Part shown: positions 48,101 through 60,966 of the stretch, piece after piece
Layout of the letters: every line of letters begins with the position of its first letter
Position numbering within the stretch: position 1 is the first letter of the stretch
From: Lineus longissimus
Taxonomy: Eukaryota > Nemertea > Pilidiophora > Heteronemertea > Lineidae
Assembly (NCBI RefSeq): GCF_910592395.1
Contig: NC_088322.1
Location: forward strand, 12,333,431 to 12,397,430
Reading direction: 5' to 3'
Length of the DNA stretch: 64,000 nt
The notes under the pieces: model-generated
What the model was told of the DNA's origin: nothing
The model's database searches: none
The model's input: the letters and a program-made list of their open reading frames with translations, nothing else
Position numbers and translations under genes: made by a program

Positions 48101-48610
48101 TCACAGACTGTTCACAGTCTGTGTTGACCTTTGGAAAGAAGTTTTGCCCAATAATCTTCGCAGATTTGATGATTCAGTTTCTATGATTATTTTCCAATTC
48201 TGAGGGCGGAAGTAGTAGTGGATTGCGAAAGAGGAGCGGCCAATTGATGAAGCCATCTAATCGCCTCATCTAGTATTGAAGGATCCACTGTTTTCCCGAC
48301 CATCCCACGCAGTAATCGAAGTTGTTACGTGGGGTGTGCCATTTGGCAGCTTGAGTGGCAGTGTCAGTGTCCTGGGGCAAAAATCCCAGATTCTGACTGT
48401 ACCCATCAATCAATTATGCAGAGGTATTTATAATGCATACATTCTTACACCCTTTGAGAGCCAAAAATGATTTAAGTCACTCCATCATAACTTTGGTTAC
48501 TATTAACGGTTCATTAGAAAAATGCATAATTCTGATGATTTCACAAGAAACTCGTAGTTTGCCAAACATTTAACACTTTCTTTCAGAGCTGAAATTTTTA
48601 TAAAATAATG

Positions 48611-48683
48611 CACCCGCGTGGGGGCTCGAACCCCAGACCCTCAGGTTAAAAGCCTGATGCTCTACCGACTGAGCTACACGGGC
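48611..48683 (-). tRNA. tRNA-Lys-TTT: tRNA-Lys (anticodon TTT)
   Basis: On the minus strand the 73-nt sequence begins GCCCGTGTAGCTCAGTCGG, has loop CTTTTAA with anticodon TTT (plus positions 48648-48650), T-loop TTCGAGC with stem TGGGG/CCCCA, and acceptor GCCCGTG pairing with CGCGGGT using two G-U pairs. Boxes A and B fit the consensus. A short T run follows on the minus strand. No intron. It looks functional and sits just outside the tandem duplication. Confidence 0.95.
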
Positions 48684-50440
48684 ACCTGATTGTTGATGGC
48701 CCTAATCTACTACTTGAATGGTGATTAAGATGTGGCCGATTGGTTTGTGTTATCCAATTGTTAAACAGAACAGCTGTCCCATTGTCCGCCATCGATCAGC
48801 GTTAAAAACCTTTGGTCACCAGTCAGGCAAGGAGGTTTAGCCCATTCAAGCCATTGAATAGGCTTATGTGAAGGGCAAAATAGTCCGATCGCCGGGGTTT
48901 CAACTTCCCAATTGGGGTACCTTGCCTGTCTTCTTAACTTGTCACATAAAAAACCTTCACCAGTCAACCCAGGTTAAGTGTCCTGCCAAAGGAGACCAGT
49001 TAACGACCAAAAGGCATAACAACCGCTCATTCCAATGATCGTTGTGTATGACTCCTCATCATTAATTACTAATTAAAGATTCTTCCCCGTTGCGCCAGAC
49101 CAAAAAAGGGTCTAAGTCAATATTTTGGTTCCATGAATCCGCAATGCCGTAACGAGGGACATCTTCGGACGTAATCTAACATCATGACCACCAAATTATT
49201 GGTTTGCATGCCTTTGGCTACAGTTGCTTTCTAGAATCGAGGAAGTCAATGCAGACTACTGAGGTAACCGGAATGCAATTCTTGTGAAAAGTCAGTAAAC
49301 CATATCATTTATTTTGACTTTCAGGTTGCCTTCGCAAGGTCTGATGTGAATGTAAAAAAGTTTGACATGGCGAGAGTTCTTAATTGATTCATCTAAACAA
49401 TTTTAGTAGATGACAACTTCACCCTTCTACAGTCAAAGAAATCTTAAAACGTTCGCCAAACTTATGGCCGCAAAAATCTCCAGGGCGATCTGCAGCAATG
49501 ATTATACATATATAATCACCACCAGATTTTCATTGGCGTCCTCTTACTCACTGACTGATATCGCGATGGTAACCCATACGTTGAGCCTAAGTAACAAATA
49601 TTGTGCCAAAGCGTCTTGAAGAAACGAGCATGACTGACCCATTTTCGATTGTTTGAATATCAAACTACCCAATCGGAAAATTTGGCGACAGATGGGCTTT
49701 TCATGGCTTTTTAGAATCACGTAAAAACATAAGATGGAGGTTTTTCAATTTTGTCTCCACAACATTGAAAACAGAATTATGCCCAGGACCTTGGTCAAGT
49801 ACAATAATGCAGTTACATGTTATCCAATGGAGCGCTAAGATATATTTAAAGACAATTTTCTTTAAAGAACCGAAAAATTATCATAAAAATGCTAGTAGTC
49901 CATAAGCGAAGGATTACCGTCTTCACGCCTGGTTGCATTTGGGTACACGGTATAATCACATCCTTCTTAATCTCCAATAAGGTAAGTGTCCGCCTCTCAC
50001 ACCAGGGAACAATACGACATCTCTCACACCGCCTCAACTCTCCAATCGAAAATAATCAATTATCCAGAACGGAGTATTATGATGGTGGACCACTCGGGCC
50101 ACGTGACGAGCGGTAATCACGGCATCATCTCCGTGCAGCATGAAAGACAACACAAGCAGATGCAGCACGTCATCGAAGAAATATCGGCATTCCATTTACC
50201 GCGCTTACCCAACCGAGTCGCATTTTAGCCCCCTCCGGAAGGTGGCCATTACGAAAAAAACAGCAAGGGATTTAAAACGCTGGATTCGAACATTACGGAT
50301 TCATTCGAAATAAAACTTTCTGCAGGCAACTTTTAGTTTTCATGATTTGAGATTTACTAAGTTATTAATGTGATTTTAATGATATAGTTTCCTGATTCAT
50401 TCACTTTTGGATTTTCATCAATGGTCCCCGGGATTAGCAG

Positions 50441-50562
50441 GCCTTTGGATCAGAAGCGCACGAATATGAACTTAGGTGGACTATCCCTAGCGGGACTGCC
50501 CGGGGGTGTCCCAGAATTCGGACCCGACCACGATACTCCAGATTTAATGCCGAAGAAAGATG
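50441..50562 (+). CDS. Candidate 5' coding exon of an unknown gene
   Basis: After an acceptor-like 'gattagcag' the frame reads a Gly/Leu/Pro-rich peptide (MNLGGLSLAGLPGGVPEF, then DHDTPDLMPKKD) and ends at a good donor (GATG|GTAAGAA). The internal ATG at 50466 could be the start codon. Its composition suits the disordered N-terminus of a regulatory protein, but I see no downstream exon to join and no family. Confidence 0.35.
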
Positions 50563-52931
50563 GTAAGAATTGCATTACAAGTTTATTTGCTGCAGTTTTC
50601 GATGTGATGTGTATTATGCAATTTCATTCATAAATTTCTGCAGCCGATTTTTCAGATGTGAATTCGCTGAAGATGATTTAAATGTAATATAAACTTGTTT
50701 TTCCGAGTTAAAGTTATAATGTATAGTTTTGTAAAGGTGATAAGAAATGCCAAATGCGATTGTTGTTAATTGCCTTATCGCTTCATATGCATGTTTGAAG
50801 TCAAAGAGGTAGGCCTATGTGCTAAAGTTTCTGAGTAACAACTTTACATATGAAATCAAACTCAAATTCTCCAAAGACGACTAAATTCCTGAAGTAGCAA
50901 CATTCGGTTTTAAAAGAACTCCAGCTTCCTTTCAGCGACTACGGAATTATAATTAGTTGACATCTGTTGAATTCAAAGAAAATCCCGACAAAGTGATACA
51001 ATGCCGCTATAAAAAGTTCGTATATTCACCTCGGGACATTATGATCGTCAGCCCATGCCCCGCACTGTCCAGCATCAATGAATCCTGGGGGAAAATTGCG
51101 ATTTTTTGTTTTATATTGTGCGCCATTCAGGTACCATTTCAATGCGATCCATAATTCTATGACGGAAAACAACTCATGTTTTTCTTGTAAATAACTATAA
51201 ACAATATTCATAACACCAGTGTCCATGTTTTACTTTACCCTTGACCTAATTGACCTAATTGAGTTGTATGCGATGTTCGTGGTAGTAGTTTGCAATTTCT
51301 GTGAACAAATGAGCCCCCAACTTTCAAAGGCACCACGGGTCTCAACAACCTCCTAAATTTGTGTTTCCTCGATCTTTTTCACATGTTTCCTTTCAAAGGG
51401 AATTGGCCACATTCCATTGCATTGTGTAGAATCATAATCGTTATGATATTCTTGAGAATTCGTCGCGACAGGGAAGAGTACTGCGCAAGTGTGATGAAAA
51501 ACACGGAAGTCGCGCCAGCCTAGTTTTTCCGCGGCGGGTTGCTGTGATTCCTCAACCTTTCGCCTTTATAGAAAATCTTGGAAAGTTATGCTATAATTTT
51601 GAAAATACGGTGTACTTGTCGTGGTTGTTCTCCATATTTCAGTGCTTCTAAAAAGACAGCGAGAGAGACCATGGCTTTCCAACAGGGGAAAACCAAGGGA
51701 AACGTATCGATCTGTTTTTTAGCGTTTCTCAAGCAATTAGGGGAAGCATGCAGTCGAAACCGAAATTCTCAAAAAGGTTACACCGGCTTTATCTCAGGAA
51801 CAAGAATAGCACGACCTTCTGTACGGTGAAGGAACACGACTCCGTCGGTGACTTGTCCGGCGAACGCTATAAAGCAATATTATTTGTTTCAGTGAAAAAT
51901 TATATCATGTTTTGTGTCTTGTGTCAGCGGTCTCAATAGTTGTAATTTAGATGTTTCATCAGTTTCATCAATATAATAATGACAAACACGATAATTGTGC
52001 TATCCCGTAACACAAAAGTGAACACATCGACCAACTTTAATCATGTATCTTCCTCTTTTTTAGAAAGCACACATATTTTCCCTTTAATTTACAAGGAAAA
52101 CAGACATCAATTAGCCTTAATTGAAATGACATCCAAACCATGGCGAACCCAACTCAACTGTAAAAAGGATTGAGCACTCTGACATCACTAGCCAAATCTT
52201 GAATAGCACGATTCTCAAACCTTGCAACATCTGGAATTTTCTCAAAGGGAATTTCACTTCGTTCGATAGTTTTTAATTCACGTGAAAATAGGGGATTCGA
52301 TTTTTAAGCGGACACGGTCTGCTTGGGCGTGCTTGGAGTTTCAGTTGACACGCTGTTGGCGCATTTGTTGTACATCTGCCTGTATTTCGGACTGGATTGA
52401 AGAAGTACGCCAAGCCTATTCCTCATCCACGTACACAAGAACTTTCAACTTCCTTCGTCGCACATTATATTTCAAACTTTAGGAAGGTACGAGCTTGTTA
52501 ATGTTTACTAAAAGAAAACGTATAATGTACGTACATTGTATAATGTAAGATACGTTAGAAACAAAACAACGTATTTCTTCTGCGTTTGTCTCATTTCACC
52601 CTCAAATATCTTAGAGTCACTTACAGCAAGATTAATGACAACCTTTCCTATAAATGACTGCATACAGCACACGACAGAAGTATCATTCAATTCATTTATA
52701 ATTAATACGAGATTATTATTACCAGGCTAGATGATCTCTTAGCACGCGCCGAGCGCACGCGCGGCGTTTATGTGCATTGTCCGTGCAATTGTTGGGCAAT
52801 CAATACCAAGGACCCTGGGGCTGAGGGTGAGAAAAGTCGTCAACGAGGGTGGACTCGTTGCAGATGACCGTAACTTATATCGATGATGTTATCCACGATG
52901 GTTCCGTCGAATGATCGGTGTAAAAGTAAAA

Positions 52932-53110
52932 CTTGGCCCTCTGGAGATTAAGTCCCGTTCATCTCATACTCATGCATCCGGAGACAACTCAAGGAAATGG
53001 TCGTGACGGCTCGACACGTTGTATCAAGTTCGTCTTATAAACTCTGTACTCGGCCTCTGTAGCCAGAACCCGTCAAATCGTAAATGGGACTTATTCTCCA
53101 GAGGACCAAG
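52932..53110. repeat. Imperfect inverted repeat (28-bp arms)
   Basis: 'cttggccctctggagatta' at 52932 onward pairs with 'ttattctccagaggaccaag' ending at 53110; about 25 of 28 positions match. Span 179 bp. Possibly a decayed miniature transposon. Confidence 0.8.
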
Positions 53111-53140
53111 ATATATTTGCTGGCAGCAGTTCACAAGAAA

Positions 53141-53212
53141 GCCCCCCTAGCTCAGACGGTTAGAGCGTTCGTATTCTGAGCCCGAGTTCTCGGGTTCGAA
53201 TCCCTGGAGAAG
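53141..53212 (+). mobile_element. tRNA-like sequence, probably a SINE head or tRNA pseudogene
   Basis: Box A-like TAGCTCAGACGG and a perfect box B GGTTCGAATCC at the usual spacing, but the acceptor arms (GCCCCCC and GGAGAAG) and anticodon stem do not pair well. A T run begins about 8 bp later. Polymerase III transcription is possible; a working tRNA is unlikely. Confidence 0.65.
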
Positions 53213-55523
53213 ATTTTAATTTTTTTCTCTTCCATAATTCTCCGATACTGACCGTATCGTCCTGTGGCTTGCTGATTGTGAAATCAAGCGCATCGAAGCA
53301 TTGGAGGTCTATCATGTTTCAGGACGTATTCAGAAGGACCCTTCGATCGTTTGAATTTCTTACTATTGCCGCATGGGACGCTCTGGTTTTGTGCATGCAG
53401 TTCAGCTTTAACCTCGAAATCTGAATTTAGCATGTCTTACTTCCATTGAATTCGCTAAAGATGTCTTTCAACATTGTCCAACTCCGGGGAGAGCATCGAT
53501 CTCCGTTGATTCGTCCCCAGCGCCCCGCCGCGGGCTCCGACCGCTTGTCTCGGACAGATGGCTACTGCCGCCAATTATATGATAACACTTCACTCATAAT
53601 GGCCTAATGAGCGAAGAAAAGTTATTATGTCATCTCGCGGTAATTTCCGAGAGGTTGCCGTTTTAGAAAGGAAAATATTTTGATCCCAGGCGGACAATAC
53701 ATTATTTGTTCTGACGAAGACCATTATTGGCAATGTAGATGGGATATTTGCCAAAAAAATGATAATACAGAGTATGATTTGGCATTCATATTCCATGCAT
53801 ACATGTAAATATTGACTAAAGGAAACCAAAATGTCTATTTCTTTACGGATAATCTTCCTCTTCAGCGTTCGCTCTGCACTTCGAGGTGTTATCATCCAAG
53901 GATTATCCTCCCCAAGGTGGGGTAATCGTTTTTTTTAAGTATAACTACGGTTAGGCACCAATTGTGTTTTATATTGGCCTTGTTACTCCGTCTTTTGGCC
54001 AGTTCATGGGCAATCATGAGGCACAGGTTGACCCATGTACCCACTAAACACATGGCATATCATAATAGCTTCAGCCTATCCGTAGCGCGACGTCTGTGTG
54101 ACGGTCTCAAAGACCTTAGACTATCTTTATTCAAGCAATATCTAACATAGACATGATCTTGTTTGAGTTTTTCACAGCAATTTCATTAGACTGTCCACGG
54201 AGGATAATCTCTTCTCTCCATGGTATGGCACCCATCCAGGTCTTAATGAATCCGATCCCGCCACGGACCACCACTGGAGTGCGTCAAACGCTTCTAGGAA
54301 ATCAGCCTAAGATTAATTAATCAGATCTCATCAGGTTTGGAGACCGTCCAAGTTAACCCTTACCTTCTTGAACCTACCCCTTTGCCTCTTTGAACTTTAA
54401 AGTCAAAATATTTTTTTCACTTGTTTTTGTTCTGCTCAAAATGAAGAAACATCATCAGCCCCCCAAAAATGTTGGCTTTGAAAGTTTTTCAGAATATTTA
54501 AGTTATGAATAAGTTTGGTGGGAAAACCTAATCATGCATTTTGTCCCCGTATTTTCAACTTCACTGACGCGACCACCCTGTGGTGATGCGACCATTCAAC
54601 CTCGATCCCATGAAGGGTCGTGCTACTGGGATTCCACTGTACTTAATACACTAAATGAAGCATTTTAGAATGACGAGTCACTTCCTTTTTTTCATAGCAG
54701 TGCACGAATCCTTTGTTTTAATTAGGTATGTCAAATTTTTAAACAATATATCAATAGCAATAATCTTGAATAATACATTAGCAGGCTGAATAGTAAATCG
54801 ATCACGCACCGGTCTGTCATGAGCGTGCCTGGATGGATACTTGGAACGTATCCAAGCTAAATGAGGAGAAGATTTAAACTTTGGCCGTCGACGGTTGCCC
54901 AATATAATGCATTTAGCATAAGAAAATGTTACTGTCTCATAAATATAAGGTTGCTGACCCGAAACCTTCATCTTAAAAGGATCGCATCAGTTTTGAATGT
55001 CAGAAATGCTGAAATGTAACTTTCAAAGTTGATAGATCATCTAAAATCAACTGGAGACGAAGAACTCATAAGAAAAGTAATTAGTATTTCTAAATCCTTA
55101 TAAATTTCAATCTTAAACATATTTTCAGCTGAGTTACTTTCAGCGTTCTCCGCCGATTGCAGCCTTCGTCCTTTAGTAGCCCACTGCTTGTTTCATTACT
55201 GCAAAATCGTCTAAATCCTTAATGTTAACAGGGGTTCTTTGCAAAATCTGATGTCAGTATCCGCGGGCCGTGTAGTAACATGTAGCGGGTAGTGTCTCTG
55301 GGGTCCCACTAGGATATTGTCATCATCAGTGAGGTGAATGATTCATGATCCGGTTAAGGGCGCCAAAGACACGCTGGAATTCTTGTGACTGGTTTATAAC
55401 ATTGAGGGCCAAAATATCAAAATTCTGTCTTTTAACCCTCTTGAGGCCGAATTTAAAAGGGAATATTTGTAGCCACAAACGCTACCGAAGTGAGTTTTTG
55501 TGTTTGCCTCTAACAATGAGCCG

Positions 55524-55598
55524 ATGCATTACACAGTGCAGTGTATTGCAGCGTATTCGCTCGCTTAACTATGGACTGCAATGCACTGCAGAATGCAT
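55524..55598. repeat. Short palindrome
   Basis: 'gcagtgtattgcag' (55538-55551) and 'ctgcaatgcactgc' (55576-55589) are inverted with one mismatch. Flanking 'atgcatt' and 'aatgcat' extend the symmetry. Confidence 0.75.
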
Positions 55599-58500
55599 TG
55601 ACTCATGGTTAGCTACTCAATCACAAAAACGAAGCGTTTTGTTTACAAAGTATCAAATAAAGGTATTTTCTCAGAGCAGCTAACAGCCTCCACTTGCCTT
55701 TTTTAAGTTCGGCAAGATATAAACGCACAAATGCCATTTGGTCGCGGCAATTTTTTTTGTGCAAAAGGGGAGAAGCTCACCCCCCGAAATTCTACACATA
55801 TGCCGACGCTCATTTCAATGTGCATCTGCAGCCACTACTTATGCACTTCTTTCTGTAGCTTTTGAAGGGGCATCGAGAATAAAACATTGCAATATCAAAG
55901 ATCATCGATTTAAGCAATAAGAGATCATCTCGTGTCATCGTCTGCATCCCTCATCCCCGCAGACGTCACCAAGATACTCCTCTTCAATTCATCACAAGTG
56001 GAGATCAATGCGCATTATGATCACTTCAGTAATCTTCCGCGTTTCTTGATGCTCGTTCCTTCATTGAGATCGCATTTTTATTTGCATTGAGGTTTTTGGT
56101 GATATTCTCGTTGTACTCTTACTTTGGCACGTCTGCAGAGAGACAATCGGTACAAAATATTATTGTGGTCTTGGGCAGCATGCGTTTTAGTGAGAGGGGG
56201 TAGGGCTCAGTAAACTCTCCGACTGAAAATGTAAGTGTTTGTATCTGATATTGGTTAACTCAAAGGGAAATGAACGTACACATGTATCATACCAAAAATA
56301 AATAAGGCGCACTTATATATTTTCAATAATAAGTGTATACTCTCATATAGGATATTTGTTGCAATGATAATGTCAAATAAGGTAAACTGTGTGTTCCGTA
56401 GCAGAATCCCATCACCAGCACGAAGCGCAATATTGCAGATTCATCCCAACGACTCGAACCAACGAACCGGGCAGTAATTTGAAAAGTATTACGCATTCGG
56501 TTGATAGATTGTCATCTTTCCCCAGGTTTATTCATGGGCTCGGTGGTGTGGGCGGGCAGCGCGAGATGACAGGAATGTGCGAGACGTTCGATTGAGATGC
56601 ATTTACGACAAGCCTCTTTTGCTCTTCGTACATGTAACTGATTCTCTTCTCTTGATTTTTGGCAAAGATCTGACGTGGTTCAAAATGTCAGCATATTTTT
56701 TTTCTCTCCAAGGATTGGCCCCTGGTAGATTAAGAGTACTAGCAACTCAAATATCTTGTCAGTCATTCATGGTCGCGTGGTTTTATTACCCCATTTTCCA
56801 GGACCTTATCCGCATCGTCGAGTTGCTGCAAACATAAATTGACGATTTGATCTCAATGCACAATATTTCAATTTAGAATCATCAAATTCTGGGTCATTTA
56901 CAGTAAATATTCAATCGTTTTTTATTGCTTTCTAAACGACGTTTGATGCGGGCGAGATTGGTGGCCATCTTGTTCTCTGATCCTTTGTGATTGATAGCCG
57001 ACGATACGTAACAGATCGCAATGATTTATTATTTACCACGTTCAACATAATGATGTTTTAAGTGTTCTTATTATACTCTACACAATAAGTAATTTATCTA
57101 AAATACAATTGCAAGCACTCTTTGAATCCCCAACATTTCGTCAACGGCGCCATTGTTGTCACGTCTGATCGTCACGACTCGCAGCCGCCAATACGGACCT
57201 AGAGAAATAGCCCGGATAGCTAAGATACTAATCTGGTGATTTGGTAGGAAATCGCACAATATCTCGAGACATCATCTCTTTATGGGCGATTAAGGGCATC
57301 CTGGTTTAGTGACACTGCATTCCTGTCAAAACCTCAGCCCATCTTCACCGAGATTTATCCCCTTCTTCAAAGCGATAAAACAACAACAAAAGTTATGATT
57401 GCCGATCGTTTTGCAATAAATATTACACGTTTCATAATATTTGAATCTGTTTCATCCTGGTTGAGTGTTCTTATTTGACATTTATGTGCAGACACTATTT
57501 GGATGTGTACTGGCAGCATTGGACTAATTGCGATGGCATCAATTCCAGAAATGTCTCTGAAATATCACATATTGAATGCATGAGGGATGCATCATTTTGG
57601 GTGTCATGGGCGTAGAAAGAGACTTCGTGTCGTCAGCCAATGATTCATGTCGACATTCCTGCAATAAGGCGTAACGTGGTGGGTGTAAAGGGAAAAATAA
57701 AGTTGTTTTACACTGTCGCCAAAAGCGCACCTAGGTTATTGGGATGCATACTCCGCGCAGAGAATTGAATGTAATGGAGGCCCGATATTGTATTATGTAT
57801 GTATGTAGCAGTGCGTGTCCAAAGCAGCAGTGATACACTTTAGAAATTGAGAAGAAAAAGGGAGACAGCGAACCTGTTACTTTTTTTTTATCTCGAACGG
57901 TAATTGAGTTGGCGTTATCCTTGATTGAATCATCAATAGAATCACCCATCACCGGGGCAGAGGGCGCGGTATCGCAGGAAGGCATTAGGGCACATGAATG
58001 CATGTCTTCGGTTATTGGTAGACTTCGAGCAGATAACAATAGGGATGTGGGAATCGGTCAGTATCATACCAAAGCAGCACATGGTTGGCAGCTTGCCAAA
58101 TGTTGTTGAGATGGTCGGTACAAACCTTCAGAGAGCCCACAACTAAACACAGTGGTGATGGGGAGGGGCGAGGCCGGCCTACTGCGTCCTGAGTGAGGAA
58201 CGAATCAATATTCGTAGGAGAGAATGTCCCATACCGGTTTGCAAAGGCTTTTTTGTTGAGATTTATGTCTGAGGCTGAGAAACGTTAATTGGTTTTAATC
58301 CAAGTCTATCTTGTATGAGAGTCTTACAATGAAGGTGGCATATAAATATAGTGTTTTATGACCTCAAGTTTGACATTGCCACTGCATTCTCCAGGTAAAT
58401 AAGGTGATGATGAGCGCACTGGAAGGACGTGAAGCCAACAGTTCTCATTTGGCCTAACACGGAGAGATATTACTCATTCTTAGCGGGTTAGATTCCCTAT

Positions 58501-60854
58501 AATATTAGGATTTGAGATACCTCTGTGACGAGAATAATTACTGATGACACGGGGTGACAGGTTCCTTTGAGAGTGCGCCGTAGGGATTGTGTCTGCAGTG
58601 AATCCGTGTCTCGACCTGATTCGGTCCACTTTCAGGTCGGAGATGATGCTTGATACATTGATGCGATAAGATCGATTCGTTCAGAATTTGAAATTTGAAA
58701 TTGAAATTGAATTTGAAATTGAGATTTCCTCGATGAAAATTACCGAATATGAATTTCAACAAAATAAATGTTATTGTGAACACATATATTAAACATGGTA
58801 ACCAATTCTTTCGCTCTAACATGGGAAGCTTCTGCATTACGGTCATGAGATAATAAAATAGCATTCGACACCCGATAAAACAATGTATAAGACGACAGAG
58901 TAAATATATTTTCTGAACCTTCATGCGACAACGGACAAATCCAGTTCTCCTCTTCTTTAGACCATAGGGCTCATCTTTCAAATCGCGTGTTCCTGTCCAT
59001 CTCACTAATCAACAGTCAAATGAACTTCCCCTCTCGGCCAGGTCATAATTAAATCTTTCATTCCCAGGGACGGCACGTAAATGCATTTTTAATTACTGCA
59101 CGTAAGATTTTTTATTTCATGCACGATCCATTTTTCGATTTTACTTCTTCGGTTGAGTTTTGTGTACACCACACACTATATCCAAAGATGATAAACTCGG
59201 GGGGGGGGGTCCCCTTAGGCCTCTAATACTAATTATTCTGTTTTAGTTGACCTTTAAAGCGAAGCCTTTCGTTCAGATTTGTAGTTTTATTTTTCGACTT
59301 TAGACACTTTCTTTCAGTATCATTTTTATTTACCCCGAACTGGAATGTTTGTTCCAATCACACGATTGTCTTTCCTGATCGAAGGGGCAAACATGTCCAA
59401 TTCCACTGACCTCATGAACAATCTACCAATCAATATATTATAGGCCTACACTTGTTACCCATTCGTGTGTCATATTTCAATCTAAATATACGTTAATTCA
59501 TCAAAAGTCATGCTATCCATGATCAGCCTGTCTTCATGTCGCCATTTTCTAAACAAACCACAGCCCAAGTGTCCTAATCTACAACAATGCACAGTGAGTT
59601 ACACGCAATGTGCAATTCATCTGGTGGCGGGATTGACCCAGTCGTCTGCACCGGTACCGGATAAATAAACTAATACATTAATAATGTATTGGTCTAAACG
59701 ATTAATAATTCAATGTAATTGTTGTTTTGCGTTTGCTTCAGGCGAGGATATATGATGATACTGAGTGCAGTCTCGTAATGACCGCAGTAAAGAGAATACT
59801 GAAGAACTTTAAGACAGGTTACGAGATCACTTTAATATAACATTACGCAAAGTATCATTACCGAAATGTACAGTCGATACATGTGTGCATACGTTTATGT
59901 TTACACGTATTATAATATCTCATCTCAGTCTCACTACCAAACGTTCTTCACTCCAGTTGATTTAAAGTTGTCATAATGACTGCCTGCAATTCACCCTTAT
60001 GGTTGAAGTCAATGTGAAAGTCGTAAATGATGCTCAACCTCTGTAACATGAATACAAAACCCGCGAGAAACTCTTTCCGGTGACCTTGAAACGCTCAGAA
60101 ATTCAAATAAAAAAACAGGAGTGCTGACCATTTTTCATCAAATTTATGTTTAAGAGCTGCTGAAAAGCAATATTCCTTCAAGCCACAACACACCTTCCTA
60201 TTTTTATTTCACTTTTAATGACCTTCACTTTGGACGCCTTGAGGCATTTTATGCAAAACCTGAATTCCATTAATTGAATTTTAATTACCCTGGGGTTCAT
60301 GTCGCTTTTTTCAAGAAGATGTTAGCATGTTAAAATTCCGTCTTTTTCATTTAAAAAACGGATCAACCTTCAGAATTTTCAGTATATAACGTTAAATTTG
60401 GTGATACAACGCTACGATATTTCAATGGCTTCTCTTGATCTTGAAGGTAGAAATGGCCAAGTGAACAAAAACATGGCAATATTTTACCAGAAAGCAGATT
60501 CTGACTAAATATTCATTGGAGAGGACATCTCCCTTACAGTGGTTACAAAGAAAATTCCTCAATGGCTATCACTGGCAGTGTCCATATGCCACATCCATTG
60601 CCATGTTTCCCTTTGAAACAGACAGTGAGAGTGCCAGCAAACTTTTTAACGGGATCGTTTCGAAAAATACGTGTTCAATGCAACGAACCTCAATGTAATC
60701 ACATTTTCAGTAATGGTGACTTTTTTGATTTTGGAGAAGGGTTCTCTCCATCCCAGTGCCGAGTTGTCACTAGCTATAATGTCGCTTTTGCTTACCATCT
60801 AGCTGATTGATGCTGTAACTTCATATCCCATTCACATTCACATGGTACCTTGCC

Positions 60855-60966
60855 AAAATGTTTAGTGCATTTGTACACACAAATGTACATGAGCAAAAGT
60901 CAGGTAAGGTGACGATATAGATATTTCAAGTCCATCCTTACCTGACCAAAATGTACTAAACATTGT
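60855..60966. repeat. Imperfect fold-back repeat
   Basis: 'aatgtttagtgcattt' and 'gtcaggtaagg' on the left match the reverse complements of 'aaatgtactaaacatt' and 'ccttacctgac' on the right. The left arm carries an extra segment of about 24 bp. Likely remnant of a miniature element. Confidence 0.7.

Larger units (their letters stand above)
40511..48538. repeat. Tandem duplication, unit 2 (8028 bp)
   Basis: Direct repeat of unit 1. By eye, 40511-42904 is identical to 32592-34985. After that, substitutions appear at about 2%, with indels: one base near 43218, seven bases near 45208, about 53 bp at 45954-46006 and about 53 bp at 46060-46112 present only in unit 2. It ends at 'ctgatga|tttcac'. 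Confidence 0.95.
48684..53140. other. Mostly empty intergenic stretch
   Basis: No gene recognised apart from a candidate exon at 50441-50562. Other open frames (for example around 51750-51870, SKPKFSKRLHRLYLRNKN) are short, without conserved motifs. A hairpin lies at 52932-53110. Confidence 0.5.

Noticed and set aside
53141-53212. Functional tRNA
   Set aside because: Box A and B are good, but acceptor and anticodon stems do not pair; kept only as tRNA-like element.
57880-58108. Plus-strand frame with Ser/Glu/Ala-rich peptide (LSLIESSIESPITGAEG) that looks exon-like
   Set aside because: No convincing acceptor or donor and the opposite strand is equally open; not enough to call.
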